Assembly (NCBI RefSeq): GCF_014779665.1
Contig: NZ_JACXYY010000004.1
Location: 1 to 64,000, forward strand
Length of the DNA stretch: 64,000 bases
Source of the DNA: Nocardioides hwasunensis
GTDB lineage: Bacteria; Actinomycetota; Actinomycetes; Propionibacteriales; Nocardioidaceae
Direction: 5' to 3'
Both the position numbers and the translations under genes were made by a program. The notes under the pieces were generated by a model, which was not told where the DNA came from, searched no databases, and was given only the letters and a program-made list of their open reading frames with translations. Every line of letters begins with the position of its first letter. The first letter of the stretch is position 1. Below are positions 1-8,389 of this stretch, in pieces.

Positions 1-135
1 GGCGAACTGCTCCGTGAGCTCACCATCGACCCCACCCGCAACTACCAGCCACTAGGCCGACCGCCCGGCCCCAAGCCCGGACAACACAGAAGGCCGGACC
101 CAGAATCTGGGTCCGGCCTGTCCGGTATCTCCTGA
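1..135 (+). CDS. C-terminal end of an IS481-like transposase (partial)
   Basis: An open frame enters from the left edge and stops with TGA at 133-135. It encodes about 44 residues, with a segment GELLRELTIDPTRNYQP followed by a Pro/Gly-rich tail. That segment resembles the extreme C-terminus of IS481-family DDE transposases of actinobacteria (recalled from the family, not searched). The catalytic DDE core lies outside the window, so it cannot be said whether the gene is intact. The last third of the frame overlaps a perfect hairpin at 91-119, so the true element boundary may lie near that hairpin. It sits against the 3' end of ssrA, a frequent site of element insertion. Confidence 0.55.
   Translation, partial: GELLRELTIDPTRNYQPLGRPPGPKPGQHRRPDPESGSGLSGIS
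91..119. terminator. Strong hairpin, likely terminator of ssrA
   Basis: AGGCCGGACCCAGA at 91-104 and TCTGGGTCCGGCCT at 106-119 are exact reverse complements around a single central base. The hairpin lies 28 bases past the 3' end of ssrA, which reads leftwards. No clear U-run follows, as is common in high-GC actinobacteria. Being symmetrical, it could also end transcription of the transposase from the left. Confidence 0.75.
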
Positions 136-146
136 GAGATCACACA

Positions 147-516
147 GGTGGAGCTGCGGGGAATCGAACCCCGGTCCTCGAGCGTCGATCCAGGTCTTCT
201 CCGGGTGCAGTCCGTGTTGTCGCTTTTCTCGGCCCCGGCGCTCGCACAGACACGTCGCCGACAGGCTCAGTCAGGATTGAGTCCCGGTCACCCCTCCTGA
301 CAGAGAGTGACCAGCAAGTCTCCTAGATGAGGCCTGGGTCCGGGACGGAGACGGATGCCCGGTCAGACCCTTCGGTCACTGCTCAGGCAGCGAGAGCGAA
401 GTCGTTGCGCTCAGAATTGGCAACTATAGGTTTCCAGCGATCGTTTACGAGATGGCGCTGGCTTCTCGACCCGCTTCCCCTGGAACTAACGTCCCAAGTC
501 GAAACCGATCAGCCCC
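147..516 (-). ncRNA. ssrA: Transfer-messenger RNA (tmRNA)
   Basis: One-piece tmRNA that with SmpB rescues stalled ribosomes and tags the unfinished protein for proteolysis. The 3' part (147-190 in reverse complement) has the T-arm GGTTCGATTCCCCGCAGCTCC followed by ACC; only part of the CCA end is encoded. The 5' end GGGGCTGATCGGTTTCGAC pairs with the 3' CAGCTCC to form the acceptor stem. The tag frame starts with the resume codon GCC at 419-421 after a TAGTT context and stops with TGA at 383-385. Ends are set by the acceptor stem and may be off by one or two bases. Its protein partner smpB is in the same window at 11125-11604. Confidence 0.95.
383..421 (-). other. ssrA: tmRNA proteolysis-tag reading frame
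   Basis: Twelve codons plus stop encode ANSERNDFALAA. The ending ALAA is the signal read by ClpXP-type proteases in other bacteria, and the start A-N agrees with known tags. The upstream TATAGTT matches the conserved context in front of the resume codon. Confidence 0.9.
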
Positions 517-708
517 TCTTGAGTTATGACTCGATCATACGTGCCGACACCGACCGCCGTCGCCCGCGTTCCCCTTCGCTCCCCCGTCAGCCCACCGTGA
601 GCCGATCGTCGGCGACGACGTCGGCCCTCTGGTCGACGGTGATGCCGAGTTCGGGAGCAGCAGCGCAGGGAGGCGAGGGCCGTGGTCAACCGTGCCGCCG
701 CCGGCTTG

Positions 709-2034
709 TCACTCCGAGGTGGACGATCGGGGGGTCTCGGCCGAGTCGGCCGGCTCAGCTGGCGGCACGGGTGCGTGGAGACGTACGCGGGTGATGCGGT
801 GACCGTCGACCTCGGCCACCTCGACGACGCGGTCCGCGACCATCACCCGGTCGCCCGTCTCGGCCATCCGGGCGAGGCGGTGGAGCACGAAGCCGGCGAC
901 GGTCTCGTAGGGACCGTCCTCGAGCTCGACGCCGGTGCGCTCGCCGAACTCCTCGATCGTCAGTCCGGCCTCGATGGTCTCCGGATCGGCGGACGCCGCG
1001 ATCTCGGCGTCGCGGTCGTACTCGTCGTGGATCTCACCGACGAGCTCCTCCATCAGGTCCTCGAGGGTGACGATGCCGTCGGTGCCGCCGTACTCGTCGA
1101 CGACGAGCGCGATGTGGGCGCCGATGCTGCGCAGGTGGTCGATCGAGGGGAGCACGCGGTTGGTGCGTGGCAGCACGGGGAGCTCGCGCACGATGTCGGC
1201 GACCGTGCTCGACGTGTCGTCGGCACGGCCGAGCACGTCGCGCAGGTGGAGGTAGCCGAGGATCTCGTCGAACGACTCACCGGTCGCCGGGTAGCGGGTG
1301 TAGGGCTCGTCGACGATGACACCGACCGCCTCGGCGAGGGTCATGTCACCACGGAGGAACACCACGTCGCCACGCGGCTTCATCACCTCGCTCAGGGAGC
1401 GGTCGCCGGCCTCGAAGACGTCGTCGACCAGCTTGCGCTCGCCCTCGGGGATCTCCTCGTGACCGGAGATCATCATCCGCAGCTCCTCCTCGTCGACCTC
1501 GTCGCTGCCCGCGTCGGGGTTCGCGCCGAGCAGGCGCAGCAGCAGGTTGGTGGACAGCGACAGCAGCCAGATGACCGGAGTCATGACGACGGCGAACTTG
1601 CCCAGCGGCGGGGCGAACAGCTTGGCGACGCCGACCGAGCGCTGCAGGGCGAGGCGCTTGGGCACCAGCTCGCCGAGGACCAGGGAGAGGTACGACACCA
1701 CGAGGGTCGTCACGACCAGCGAGACGGTGGCCGGGGCCGGTGTGCCGAGGCCCTCGAAGACCGGCTCGAAGGCCGGCGCGAGCGTCGACGCGCCGAACGC
1801 GGCGGAGAAGAAGCCCGCGACGGTGACGCCGATCTGCACCGCCGACAGGAAGCGGTTGGGGTCCCGGGCGAGCGAGGCGACGGCATGGCCGCGGCCGCCC
1901 TGCGCCTCCAGCTTGTCGACCTGCGCGGCGCGCAGCGACACCAGCGCGATCTCGGTCGCGGCGAAGACACCGCCGACCAGCACGAAGCCGAGCACGAGCA
2001 GGACGTCGACCCAGGTTCCCGATTCCACGGGCAC
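709..2034 (-). CDS. CNNM/CBS/CorC-domain membrane protein (HlyC/CorC family)
   Basis: About 441 residues. The N-terminal third (about 8-130) has several hydrophobic segments of the DUF21/CNNM type (GGVFAATEIALVSL). The middle (about 205-335) carries a CBS pair with an ending ALVVDEYGGTDGIVTLEDL, and residues about 350-425 form the CorC_HlyC transporter-associated domain. Family members are linked to magnesium or cobalt efflux or resistance; the old name hemolysin is misleading. The longest frame starts at GTG 2034. A promoter-like pair (TTGCCG at 2060-2065 and TATAGG at 2037-2042, 17 bases apart) sits just upstream, which favours a leaderless GTG at 2028 instead. Single gene; no operon partner is visible. 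Confidence 0.88.
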   Translation of the reverse strand: MPVESGTWVDVLLVLGFVLVGGVFAATEIALVSLRAAQVDKLEAQGGRGHAVASLARDPNRFLSAVQIGVTVAGFFSAAFGASTLAPAFEPVFEGLGTPAPATVSLVVTTLVVSYLSLVLGELVPKRLALQRSVGVAKLFAPPLGKFAVVMTPVIWLLSLSTNLLLRLLGANPDAGSDEVDEEELRMMISGHEEIPEGERKLVDDVFEAGDRSLSEVMKPRGDVVFLRGDMTLAEAVGVIVDEPYTRYPATGESFDEILGYLHLRDVLGRADDTSSTVADIVRELPVLPRTNRVLPSIDHLRSIGAHIALVVDEYGGTDGIVTLEDLMEELVGEIHDEYDRDAEIAASADPETIEAGLTIEEFGERTGVELEDGPYETVAGFVLHRLARMAETGDRVMVADRVVEVAEVDGHRITRVRLHAPVPPAEPADSAETPRSSTSE

Positions 2035-2036
2035 AA

Positions 2037-2065
2037 CCTATAGAAGACGTGTGCGGCGACGGCAA
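2037..2065 (-). promoter_or_regulatory. Candidate sigma-70 type promoter for the CNNM/CBS gene
   Basis: On the minus strand TTGCCG (2065-2060), a 17-base spacer and TATAGG (2042-2037) fit a housekeeping promoter with four of six matches in each box. A start about 7-9 bases downstream would fall on the GTG at 2028, giving a leaderless message, which is common in actinobacteria. Confidence 0.4.
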
Positions 2066-2072
2066 CGCGTCG

Positions 2073-2858
2073 TCACAGGCCCTGCCACTCCGGCTTCCCG
2101 TCGTAGACCTCGCGGTAGTAGTCGACGCGCGAGAGCCGCGACGCAGCCGCGGGGTCGAGCAGCACGGTGACGTGGGCGTGCAGCTGCAGCACGGAGGCGG
2201 GACACGTCGCCGAGACCGGGCCCTCCACAGCGTCCGCCACCGCCTGCGCCTTGCCCTCGCCCGAGACGACGAGCAGCAGGTGCCGCGCACGACCGATCGT
2301 GCCGAGCCCCTGCGTCAGCACGTGGCGCGGCACCTCGTCGATGGAGTCGAAGAAGCGGGCGTTGTCCTGGCGGGTGCGGTCGGTGAGCGTCTTGAGGCGG
2401 GTCAGCGAGACGAGGGACGAGCCGGGCTCGTTGAAGGCGAGGTGGCCGTCGCCGCCGATCCCGAGGACCTGCACGTCGACTCCCCCGGCGGCGACGAGCG
2501 CCGACTCGTAGCGGGCGCCCGCCTCGGGCAGCCCGTCCGGGTCCACGTCGGGGCTGGTGACCCGCTCACGGTCGATCCCGAGCCCGTCGGTCACCTCGGC
2601 GAAGATCACCTCGCGATAGCTCTGCGGGTGCCCCGGCGGCAGGCCGACGTACTCGTCGAGGGTGAAGCAGCGCACCCGGTCGTACGACGGAGCGGTGCCG
2701 GCCCGGTGCCGGCGGACGAGCTCCTGGTAGGTCGGCAGCGGGCTCGACCCGGTCGCCAGTCCGAGCACCGCGGCCGGCGTGCGTCGCACCAGCGCCTCGA
2801 TGGTGTCCGCGGCGAGCGCACCGACGGCCTCGGCGCTGTCCAGCGGCACGACCTCCAT
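2073..2858 (-). CDS. nagB: Glucosamine-6-phosphate deaminase
   Basis: 261 residues, the usual NagB length. It converts glucosamine-6-phosphate to fructose-6-phosphate and ammonia in the cytoplasm, feeding amino sugars into glycolysis. The phosphate-binding segment LGLATGSSP (about 32-40), CFTLDEYVGL (about 64-73) and the catalytic loop GIGGDGHLAFNEP (133-145) are all present. It is the last gene of the amino-sugar operon; its ATG overlaps the TGA of the ROK kinase by one base (TGATG), implying coupled translation. The operon has no nagA in the window, so the deacetylase must come from elsewhere or the incoming sugar is not acetylated. Confidence 0.93.
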   Translation of the reverse strand: MEVVPLDSAEAVGALAADTIEALVRRTPAAVLGLATGSSPLPTYQELVRRHRAGTAPSYDRVRCFTLDEYVGLPPGHPQSYREVIFAEVTDGLGIDRERVTSPDVDPDGLPEAGARYESALVAAGGVDVQVLGIGGDGHLAFNEPGSSLVSLTRLKTLTDRTRQDNARFFDSIDEVPRHVLTQGLGTIGRARHLLLVVSGEGKAQAVADAVEGPVSATCPASVLQLHAHVTVLLDPAAASRLSRVDYYREVYDGKPEWQGL

Positions 2859-3775
2859 CAGTCCCTCCCCAGGATCGCGGCGCCGACGGTGGCCACCGGG
2901 TAGTGCAAGGGGACCATGCTGAGCCGGTCGGCCAGGCCGAGCGAGGCGAGGAAGGGAGACCCCTCCCCCAGCGAGCGCAGCTGGCGGACCACCTCGACCC
3001 GCAGCGGCTCACCGACCTCGCTGACGCCGCCGCCGAGCACGATCTGCTCGGGATCGATCGCCAGGCCCAGGGCGCGGATCGCGCTCGCCACGCCCCAGCA
3101 GAAGTGGTCACGCACGTCGATCGCCTTGACGTCACCCGCAGCGGCCGCCGCGAACAGGTCCGCGGCCGGCGGTCCGTCGGGCGTCGGCCAGGCGCGGGCG
3201 AGCGCCCGCCCCGACGCGATGGTCTCCAGGCAGCCGATCTGGCCGCAGCCGCACTCGGCGCCGGTCGGGTCGATGGGCAGGTGTCCGATCTCGCCCGCGG
3301 CTCCGTGCTCGCCGCGCCGGAGCCGACCGTCGACGACGAGCCCCGCGGCCAGTCCGGTGCCGACGCTGAGGTAGACCACGTCGTCGGCCTCGACCAGGGC
3401 TCGCGCGGCCAGTGCGGCGGCGTTCACGTCGTTCTCGATGACCACCGGCACGCCCAGTCGCTCGGCGAGCAGGTCGCGCAGGGGCAGGTCGTCGCCGTCG
3501 ACGCCGAGGTTGACGGCGTGCCGCAGCGTCCCGCGCTCGGTGTCGACCAGGCCCGGCACACCGACCCCGACCCGGCAGATCAGTGGCTCTCCCGTCTCGC
3601 GGGCCAGGGCCTCGAACACCCGGGCGGCGCTCTCGACGACGCCCTCCGCGCCGGATCGGGTGGACTTGCGGCTCTGGGCGATGATCTCGCCGTCCTCGCC
3701 GAGCACCACCCCGTGGGTCTTGGTCCCGCCGATGTCGAGCCCCACCGCGCGGGTGCCCGCCAGTGCGGCCCTCAT
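2858..3775 (-). CDS. ROK-family sugar kinase, probable amino-sugar kinase
   Basis: 305 residues. The ATP-binding motif DIGGTKT is at 14-20 and the ROK zinc motif is visible in GAECGCGQIGCLETIASG; the catalytic Asp lies in IENDVNAAA. There is no N-terminal HTH, so this is an enzyme and not a repressor. Between a hexosaminidase and nagB it most likely phosphorylates N-acetylglucosamine or glucosamine after uptake or release from oligomers. Start chosen at ATG 3775, which overlaps the TGA of the upstream GH3 gene (ATGA). Substrate is inferred from context only; glucose cannot be excluded. Confidence 0.85.
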   Translation of the reverse strand: MRAALAGTRAVGLDIGGTKTHGVVLGEDGEIIAQSRKSTRSGAEGVVESAARVFEALARETGEPLICRVGVGVPGLVDTERGTLRHAVNLGVDGDDLPLRDLLAERLGVPVVIENDVNAAALAARALVEADDVVYLSVGTGLAAGLVVDGRLRRGEHGAAGEIGHLPIDPTGAECGCGQIGCLETIASGRALARAWPTPDGPPAADLFAAAAAGDVKAIDVRDHFCWGVASAIRALGLAIDPEQIVLGGGVSEVGEPLRVEVVRQLRSLGEGSPFLASLGLADRLSMVPLHYPVATVGAAILGRD

Positions 3776-5220
3776 GTCGCCCACCCTGCTTCGCGCACGA
3801 GCCCAGCCTCTCGCACCAGCTCGGTCACCGCGGCGGCGCCCGGTGCAGACGAGCCGCGGGTGCTGATCGTGGGGAGCCCCACGTCGTACGTCGCCGGCCA
3901 GCCCCACTCGACCACCACCGCGACGCGTCCGGCGTCGGCGAGCGAGCGCAGGAAGGCCAGCACCTCGGGTCGGCGGCCGGCGTCGCGCACCTGGACGACG
4001 AGGGGGACGCCGTCCGGCACCTCGGCCGGCAGGCCGCGGGCGAGCCCGGCCGGGTCGAGACGGTGGTCGGCGGGCATGCCCCACGCCACCTCGCCGACGG
4101 CGATGTTGGCGGTCGTCTCGACGCTGAGCACGGTGGCCCCGCTGAGGTCGGGCAGGTCGCCGTCGACGTGCATGGCGCAGGCGGCGGCCTCGGCCAGCCA
4201 CCGCTCGTCGGGCTCGGTGACCTCGACCTCCGCCCCGAGCGCGCCCAGCGCCGCCACGCGCGCGGCCGCCTCGGCGAGCCGGTCCCGGGTGAGCCGGTCG
4301 TCCTCGACCGCCCGGAGGACCGCATCGACGACCTCCTCGACCAGCGCCGCCGGCTTGTCGGGTCCGATGCAGAGCAGGTCGCAGCCCGCCACGAGCGCGA
4401 GCACGGCCGCCTCCGGGATGCCGTGCTCGGCCGACGCGCCGGCCATGTCGAGCGCGTCGGAGACGATGACGCCGTCGAAGCCCAGGTCCTCGCGCAGGAG
4501 GCGCAGCACCACCGGGCTGAGGGTCGCGGGCCGGTCGGGGTCGAGCGCCGGGACGACGATGTGCGACGTCATCACCGAGGCGATGCCCGCCCGGACGACC
4601 GTGGCGAACGGCACGAGCTCGCGCTCGGCGAGCGTGGCGGCGTCGACGTCGATCCGCGGCAGCGCGAGGTGGCTGTCGGTCGCGGTGTCGCCGTGGCCGG
4701 GGAAGTGCTTGGCGCAGGCGCCGACACCGGTCGACTGCAGTCCGCGGGTCCACGCGGCCACGTGGGCGGCGACGTCCGAGGGGTCGGTGCCGAAGCTGCG
4801 GGTGCCGATGACCGGATTGTCGGGGTTGCTGTTGACGTCGGCGTCGGGCGCGAGGTCGAGGGTGACGCCGACGGCGGCCAGCTCGTGTCCGACCCAGCGG
4901 CCCACGGCCTCGGTCAGGCGGAGGTCACCCGCCCCGCCGAGCGCAGCCGCACCCAGCACCGGGCTCGGCACCCGGGTGTGCAGGCGGCTGACGTCGCCAC
5001 CCTCCTCGTCGACGGCGATCACGGCTCCCGGGTTGGCGGCGGCGATCGCGGCACTGAGCGCCGCGGTGCTCGCGGACCCGCCCGCGGTGTTGCTGCCGAA
5101 GTAGCAGATGCCGCCGAGGCCCTCCTCGAGCAGCGCCCGGTAGTCGTCGGGCAGCGACGTGCCCGCGAAGCCGGGCAGCAGCACCTGCAGCGCCAGACGT
5201 CGTACGTCGTGGGTGCTCAT
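3772..5220 (-). CDS. Glycoside hydrolase family 3, beta-N-acetylhexosaminidase (NagZ-like)
   Basis: 482 residues. The NagZ-type signature KHFPGHGDT at 171-179 and the nucleophile context VIVSDALDMAG (Asp about 255) are present. GH3 enzymes of this kind remove terminal N-acetylglucosamine from chitin or peptidoglycan fragments. No signal peptide is seen at MSTHDVRRLALQ, so it should act in the cytoplasm on imported oligomers. The C-terminal third (about 330-482) resembles the extra domain of longer GH3 enzymes. ATG 5220 overlaps the stop of the upstream permease gene by ATGA. Position between transporter and kinase genes fits uptake, then hydrolysis, then phosphorylation. Confidence 0.87.
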   Translation of the reverse strand: MSTHDVRRLALQVLLPGFAGTSLPDDYRALLEEGLGGICYFGSNTAGGSASTAALSAAIAAANPGAVIAVDEEGGDVSRLHTRVPSPVLGAAALGGAGDLRLTEAVGRWVGHELAAVGVTLDLAPDADVNSNPDNPVIGTRSFGTDPSDVAAHVAAWTRGLQSTGVGACAKHFPGHGDTATDSHLALPRIDVDAATLAERELVPFATVVRAGIASVMTSHIVVPALDPDRPATLSPVVLRLLREDLGFDGVIVSDALDMAGASAEHGIPEAAVLALVAGCDLLCIGPDKPAALVEEVVDAVLRAVEDDRLTRDRLAEAAARVAALGALGAEVEVTEPDERWLAEAAACAMHVDGDLPDLSGATVLSVETTANIAVGEVAWGMPADHRLDPAGLARGLPAEVPDGVPLVVQVRDAGRRPEVLAFLRSLADAGRVAVVVEWGWPATYDVGLPTISTRGSSAPGAAAVTELVREAGLVREAGWAT

Positions 5221-6056
5221 CCCTTGACCGCCCCGGCGGTGAGGCCGCTGACCATGCGGCCCTGGACGATCAGGAAGAAGATGATCACCGGGACCGCGAT
5301 CAGCGTCGAGCCGGCCATGATGCCGCCCCAGTCCGTGCCGCGGTTGACGTCGGTGAACGTCGAGAGCCACAGCGGCAGCGTGCGCTGGTCCTCCCGGGTC
5401 ATCACGACCAGCGCGAGGGTGAACTCGTTCCACGCCTGGATGAAGCCGAACACGCCGGTGGCGACGAGGCCGGGCGCGAGCAGCGGGAAGGTGACCTTGA
5501 AGAACGCCCCGGTGCGGGTGCAGCCGTCCATCATCGCCGCCTCCTCGAGCTCGTAGGGGACGCCCTCGACGAAGCCCCGCAGGGTCCAGATGGTGAAGGG
5601 CAGCACACCGGCGACGTAGACGATCGTGAGGCCCACGACGGTGTTGAGCAGCTCCATCGTCTCGAGCATCTTGTACTGGGAGATGAAGAGCCCCTCGGCG
5701 GGGATCATCTGGATCACCAGCAGCGTGACGATGAAGGAGATCCGGCCGCGGAAGCGGAACCGCGAGACCGCGACGGCGGCGACGAACGCGAAGCTCAGCG
5801 CCACCAGGAGGGTCAGGCCGGTGACCATCAGGCTGATCTTGAGCGCGCTCACGAACTGACCGGTCTCGAAGACGGTGCGGAAGTTGTCGAGGTCGCCACC
5901 GAACGGCACCCACGTCGGGACCGGGTTGCGGATCTCGTTGCGGTCGAGGAAGGAGCTGTTGAGCATCCAGTAGACCGGGAAGGTCGCCAGGACGAAGGCC
6001 ACCAGGCCGATGCCGTTGGCGGTCAGGCGTGCGGGGCGAGATGCAGTACGGGCCAT
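5217..6056 (-). CDS. ABC sugar transporter permease, MalG type
   Basis: 279 residues with about six membrane helices, the first at residues 12-32. The cytoplasmic EAA loop reads LEEAAMMDGCTRTGAFFKVTFPLLAPG, the contact site for the ATPase. It is the second permease of a carbohydrate uptake-1 importer and follows the first permease after one base. No ATPase gene is in the cluster; actinobacterial importers of this class commonly share an MsiK-type ATPase encoded elsewhere. Confidence 0.93.
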   Translation of the reverse strand: MARTASRPARLTANGIGLVAFVLATFPVYWMLNSSFLDRNEIRNPVPTWVPFGGDLDNFRTVFETGQFVSALKISLMVTGLTLLVALSFAFVAAVAVSRFRFRGRISFIVTLLVIQMIPAEGLFISQYKMLETMELLNTVVGLTIVYVAGVLPFTIWTLRGFVEGVPYELEEAAMMDGCTRTGAFFKVTFPLLAPGLVATGVFGFIQAWNEFTLALVVMTREDQRTLPLWLSTFTDVNRGTDWGGIMAGSTLIAVPVIIFFLIVQGRMVSGLTAGAVKG

Positions 6057-6057
6057 G

Positions 6058-6966
6058 TCAGGCCTCCCTCTCCTGGCGCAGCATGGCGCGGACGTAGGGG
6101 GCGGTCAGGACGACCGTCAGCGCCAGCATGAAGATCGCGACCGCGGCGGACGTGCCGAAGTCACCGCCTCCGATGCCCAGGCGGTAGATGTAGGTGCCGA
6201 GCAGGTTGGTCTCGCGGGCGCTGCCGCCGGCCTGCTGCAGGATGTAGATCTGGGTGAACACGCGCAGGTCCCAGATGACCTGGAGCAGCCCGACCACGAG
6301 CAGGACCGGGCGGATGCTCGGCAGGATGACGTAGCGCAGCCGCTGGAGCATGCCGGCGCCGTCGATCTCGGAGGCCTCGAGCAGCTCCCCCGGCAGCTGG
6401 GTGAGGGCGGCGTACACGGTGAACGCGACGAACGGCACGCTCATCCAGACCACGATCACGGTGGCGACGAAGAAGAACGACAGCGGGCGCAGCAGCCAGC
6501 CGTGGCCCTCGAAGTCACCGCCGAGCGCGGACAGCACGTAGTTGACGACGCCGTACTGGGTGTCGAAGAGCCACTGCCACACGGTCAGCGAGGCGACGAC
6601 GGGCATCGCCCAGGCGAGCAGCAGGCCGGTCTGGGTGAGCAGTCGCACCCACGTCGACATCGTCCGCATGACCAGCGCGAGGCCGACGCCGATGAGCATC
6701 GTCACCGCGGCGTTGACCAGGCAGAAGACGATCGTGCGGAGCGTGACCTTCCACAGGTAGGCGTCGGTCAGGAGCTCGCGGTAGTTGTCGAGCCCCACCC
6801 ACTCCGGTGGCGTGCCGAACTGCTGGGCCAGGCCGAACTCCTGGAAGGAGAGGACCACCTGGCGCACCAGCGGGTAGCCGAGCGCGAGGCACAGGGCCAG
6901 CACGGCCGGGGTCAGGAGGAGGTAGGGCAGGGACACCGCGCGGGCACGGTCGGTGCGCTCGCTCAT
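6058..6966 (-). CDS. ABC sugar transporter permease, MalF type
   Basis: 302 residues, six predicted membrane helices starting at about 15-35. The EAA loop is LLEASEIDGAGMLQRLRYVILPSIRP. It pairs with the MalG-type permease downstream. Start ATG 6966 follows a 101-base gap that holds a stable hairpin, unlike the other tight junctions of the operon. Confidence 0.93.
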   Translation of the reverse strand: MSERTDRARAVSLPYLLLTPAVLALCLALGYPLVRQVVLSFQEFGLAQQFGTPPEWVGLDNYRELLTDAYLWKVTLRTIVFCLVNAAVTMLIGVGLALVMRTMSTWVRLLTQTGLLLAWAMPVVASLTVWQWLFDTQYGVVNYVLSALGGDFEGHGWLLRPLSFFFVATVIVVWMSVPFVAFTVYAALTQLPGELLEASEIDGAGMLQRLRYVILPSIRPVLLVVGLLQVIWDLRVFTQIYILQQAGGSARETNLLGTYIYRLGIGGGDFGTSAAVAIFMLALTVVLTAPYVRAMLRQEREA

Positions 6967-7002
6967 CGCTGCTCCCTTCTCGTCGTGGGCGGGACAGGCA
7001 GC

Positions 7003-7033
7003 GGCGGGGGCAGCGGCTGGTGCCGCCCCCGCC
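7003..7033. terminator. Intercistronic hairpin between binding protein and permease genes
   Basis: GGCGGGGGC at 7003-7011 pairs exactly with GCCCCCGCC at 7025-7033, with a small inner GGC/GCC stem around TGGT. It lies inside the operon, right after the binding-protein stop. Such stems often stop part of the transcripts or protect the upstream message from decay, so that binding protein is made in excess over permeases. That role is inferred from position. Confidence 0.55.
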
Positions 7034-7067
7034 GGTGCCGGATCGGGTGGGTCAGGAGGATCCGGGG

Positions 7068-8363
7068 TCAGCCGTTGAGCTGACCGTTCATCTGGTCGTC
7101 CGCCTTCTCCGCGAGCTGCTGGACGTCACCGCCCTGGGCGATGGCGCTGAAGAGGTCCTCCAGCACGCGCGAGCCCTCGACGTTGGCCCAGCCCGGCGCG
7201 GCCGGGGTGAGCTTGGCGTCCGACGCGGCCTCGATGGTGGCCTTCGCGTACTCGTCGTCGCCGAGCAGCGAGGCGAGCGACTGCTTGGCCGGCGTGAGCC
7301 CGGCCTCGGCCATGATCGTCTGGTAGTCGTCGCTCAGCATGAGGGCGACGGCCTTCTGCGCGAGGGCCTGGTTGGGCGACTTGGACGCGATCGCGATGTC
7401 GGACCCGCCGAGCAGGACCGGCGCCGGCGAGCCGTCGTCACCGGGGAGCGCGAAGACGCCCATGTCCTTGGCGAAGGTGTCCGGGCAGCCGGTGTCGTCG
7501 GCCTCGATGAGGCCCTTGACCCAGCCGGGCGTCGACATCATGCCGACCTCACCGGCGCAGAACGGGGTCCACGGATCTGCCTCGTTGCCGTCCTTCGGGG
7601 CACCCGAGGCCTGCGTGAAGAGCTCCTGGGCCATCTCGAGGCCCGCGACGGAGTCGTCCGAGGCCAGCGAGCCGGTCCACTCACCACCGTCGTCGACCGC
7701 CAGGTCGCCGCCCGCGGCCCAGACGAACGCGGCGCCGTTGCGCCAGTCCTGGCCGGGGAACCAGAACCCGGAGAAGTTGCCCGGCTTGGGGTTGTCCTTC
7801 TTGAGCGTGATCGCGGCCTGGACGAACTCGTCGAGGTTGGTGGGCACGTCGAGGCCGGACTTCTTGAGGAGGTCCTTGCGGTAGAAGATGTACTTCGAGC
7901 CCGCGTAGTAGGGCACGGCGTAGGTCTTGCCGTCGACGGTCGCACCCTCGACGAAGCCCGGCAGCAGGTCGTCGCCGCCGAAGTCGGACAGCTCGCCGGT
8001 GAGGTCGGAGAACGCACCGGCCGAGGTGAACGTGGGTGCCTGGGTGTTGCCGATCTCGACGACGTCGGGCGTCTCGGACTCGCTGGACAGCGACGTCGTC
8101 AGCTTCTCCACCAGACCGTCCCACTCCTGCTGCTCGATCGTGAGCGTGGAGCCGGGGTTCTCGTCCTCGAAGGTCTTCTTCAGCCAGTCGCGGGCCTCCT
8201 GCGGAGTGTCGGTCCCGTTGAGCCAGACGCGGATGTCCGCCGACTCCGGGCCCCCGCTCTCGTTCGACGAGCCGCCGTCGTCGTCGCTGCCGCACGCGGC
8301 GAGCGTGGTCAGCGCGAGTGCGGCGACCGCCACACCGGTCAATGACTTCTTGATGCGCACCAC
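7068..8363 (-). CDS. Extracellular sugar-binding lipoprotein of the ABC importer
   Basis: About 431 residues. The leader has basic residues (RIKKS), a hydrophobic stretch and the lipobox LAAC followed by GSDDD, so the mature protein is a membrane-anchored solute-binding protein of the SBP_bac_1 class. An upstream in-frame ATG at 8378 would add five residues before V-V-R, but the purine-rich AGAGGA sits six bases before GTG 8363 and nine before GTG 8360, so one of these is the likely start. It is the first transporter gene and probably receives amino-sugar oligomers for the two permeases. Substrate is inferred from the neighbouring hexosaminidase, kinase and nagB. Confidence 0.9.
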   Translation of the reverse strand: MVRIKKSLTGVAVAALALTTLAACGSDDDGGSSNESGGPESADIRVWLNGTDTPQEARDWLKKTFEDENPGSTLTIEQQEWDGLVEKLTTSLSSESETPDVVEIGNTQAPTFTSAGAFSDLTGELSDFGGDDLLPGFVEGATVDGKTYAVPYYAGSKYIFYRKDLLKKSGLDVPTNLDEFVQAAITLKKDNPKPGNFSGFWFPGQDWRNGAAFVWAAGGDLAVDDGGEWTGSLASDDSVAGLEMAQELFTQASGAPKDGNEADPWTPFCAGEVGMMSTPGWVKGLIEADDTGCPDTFAKDMGVFALPGDDGSPAPVLLGGSDIAIASKSPNQALAQKAVALMLSDDYQTIMAEAGLTPAKQSLASLLGDDEYAKATIEAASDAKLTPAAPGWANVEGSRVLEDLFSAIAQGGDVQQLAEKADDQMNGQLNG

Positions 8364-8389
8364 TGGTGTTCCTCTCATCGATGTTGCTC

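Noticed and set aside
517-708. Short frames in the gap upstream of ssrA
   Set aside because: They are short, Arg-rich and lack ribosome-binding sites; the region more likely holds only the ssrA promoter and the downstream region of the CNNM gene.
682-2043. A 453-codon open frame on the plus strand opposite the CNNM/CBS gene
   Set aside because: It is the mirror of a well-supported gene; high GC leaves few stops on the antisense strand, and the translation is Asp/Arg/Val/Gly-rich without any domain.
2903-5104. A 733-codon plus-strand frame across the ROK kinase and GH3 genes
   Set aside because: It crosses two well-defined minus-strand genes and shows low-complexity Ser/Arg/Ala sequence only.
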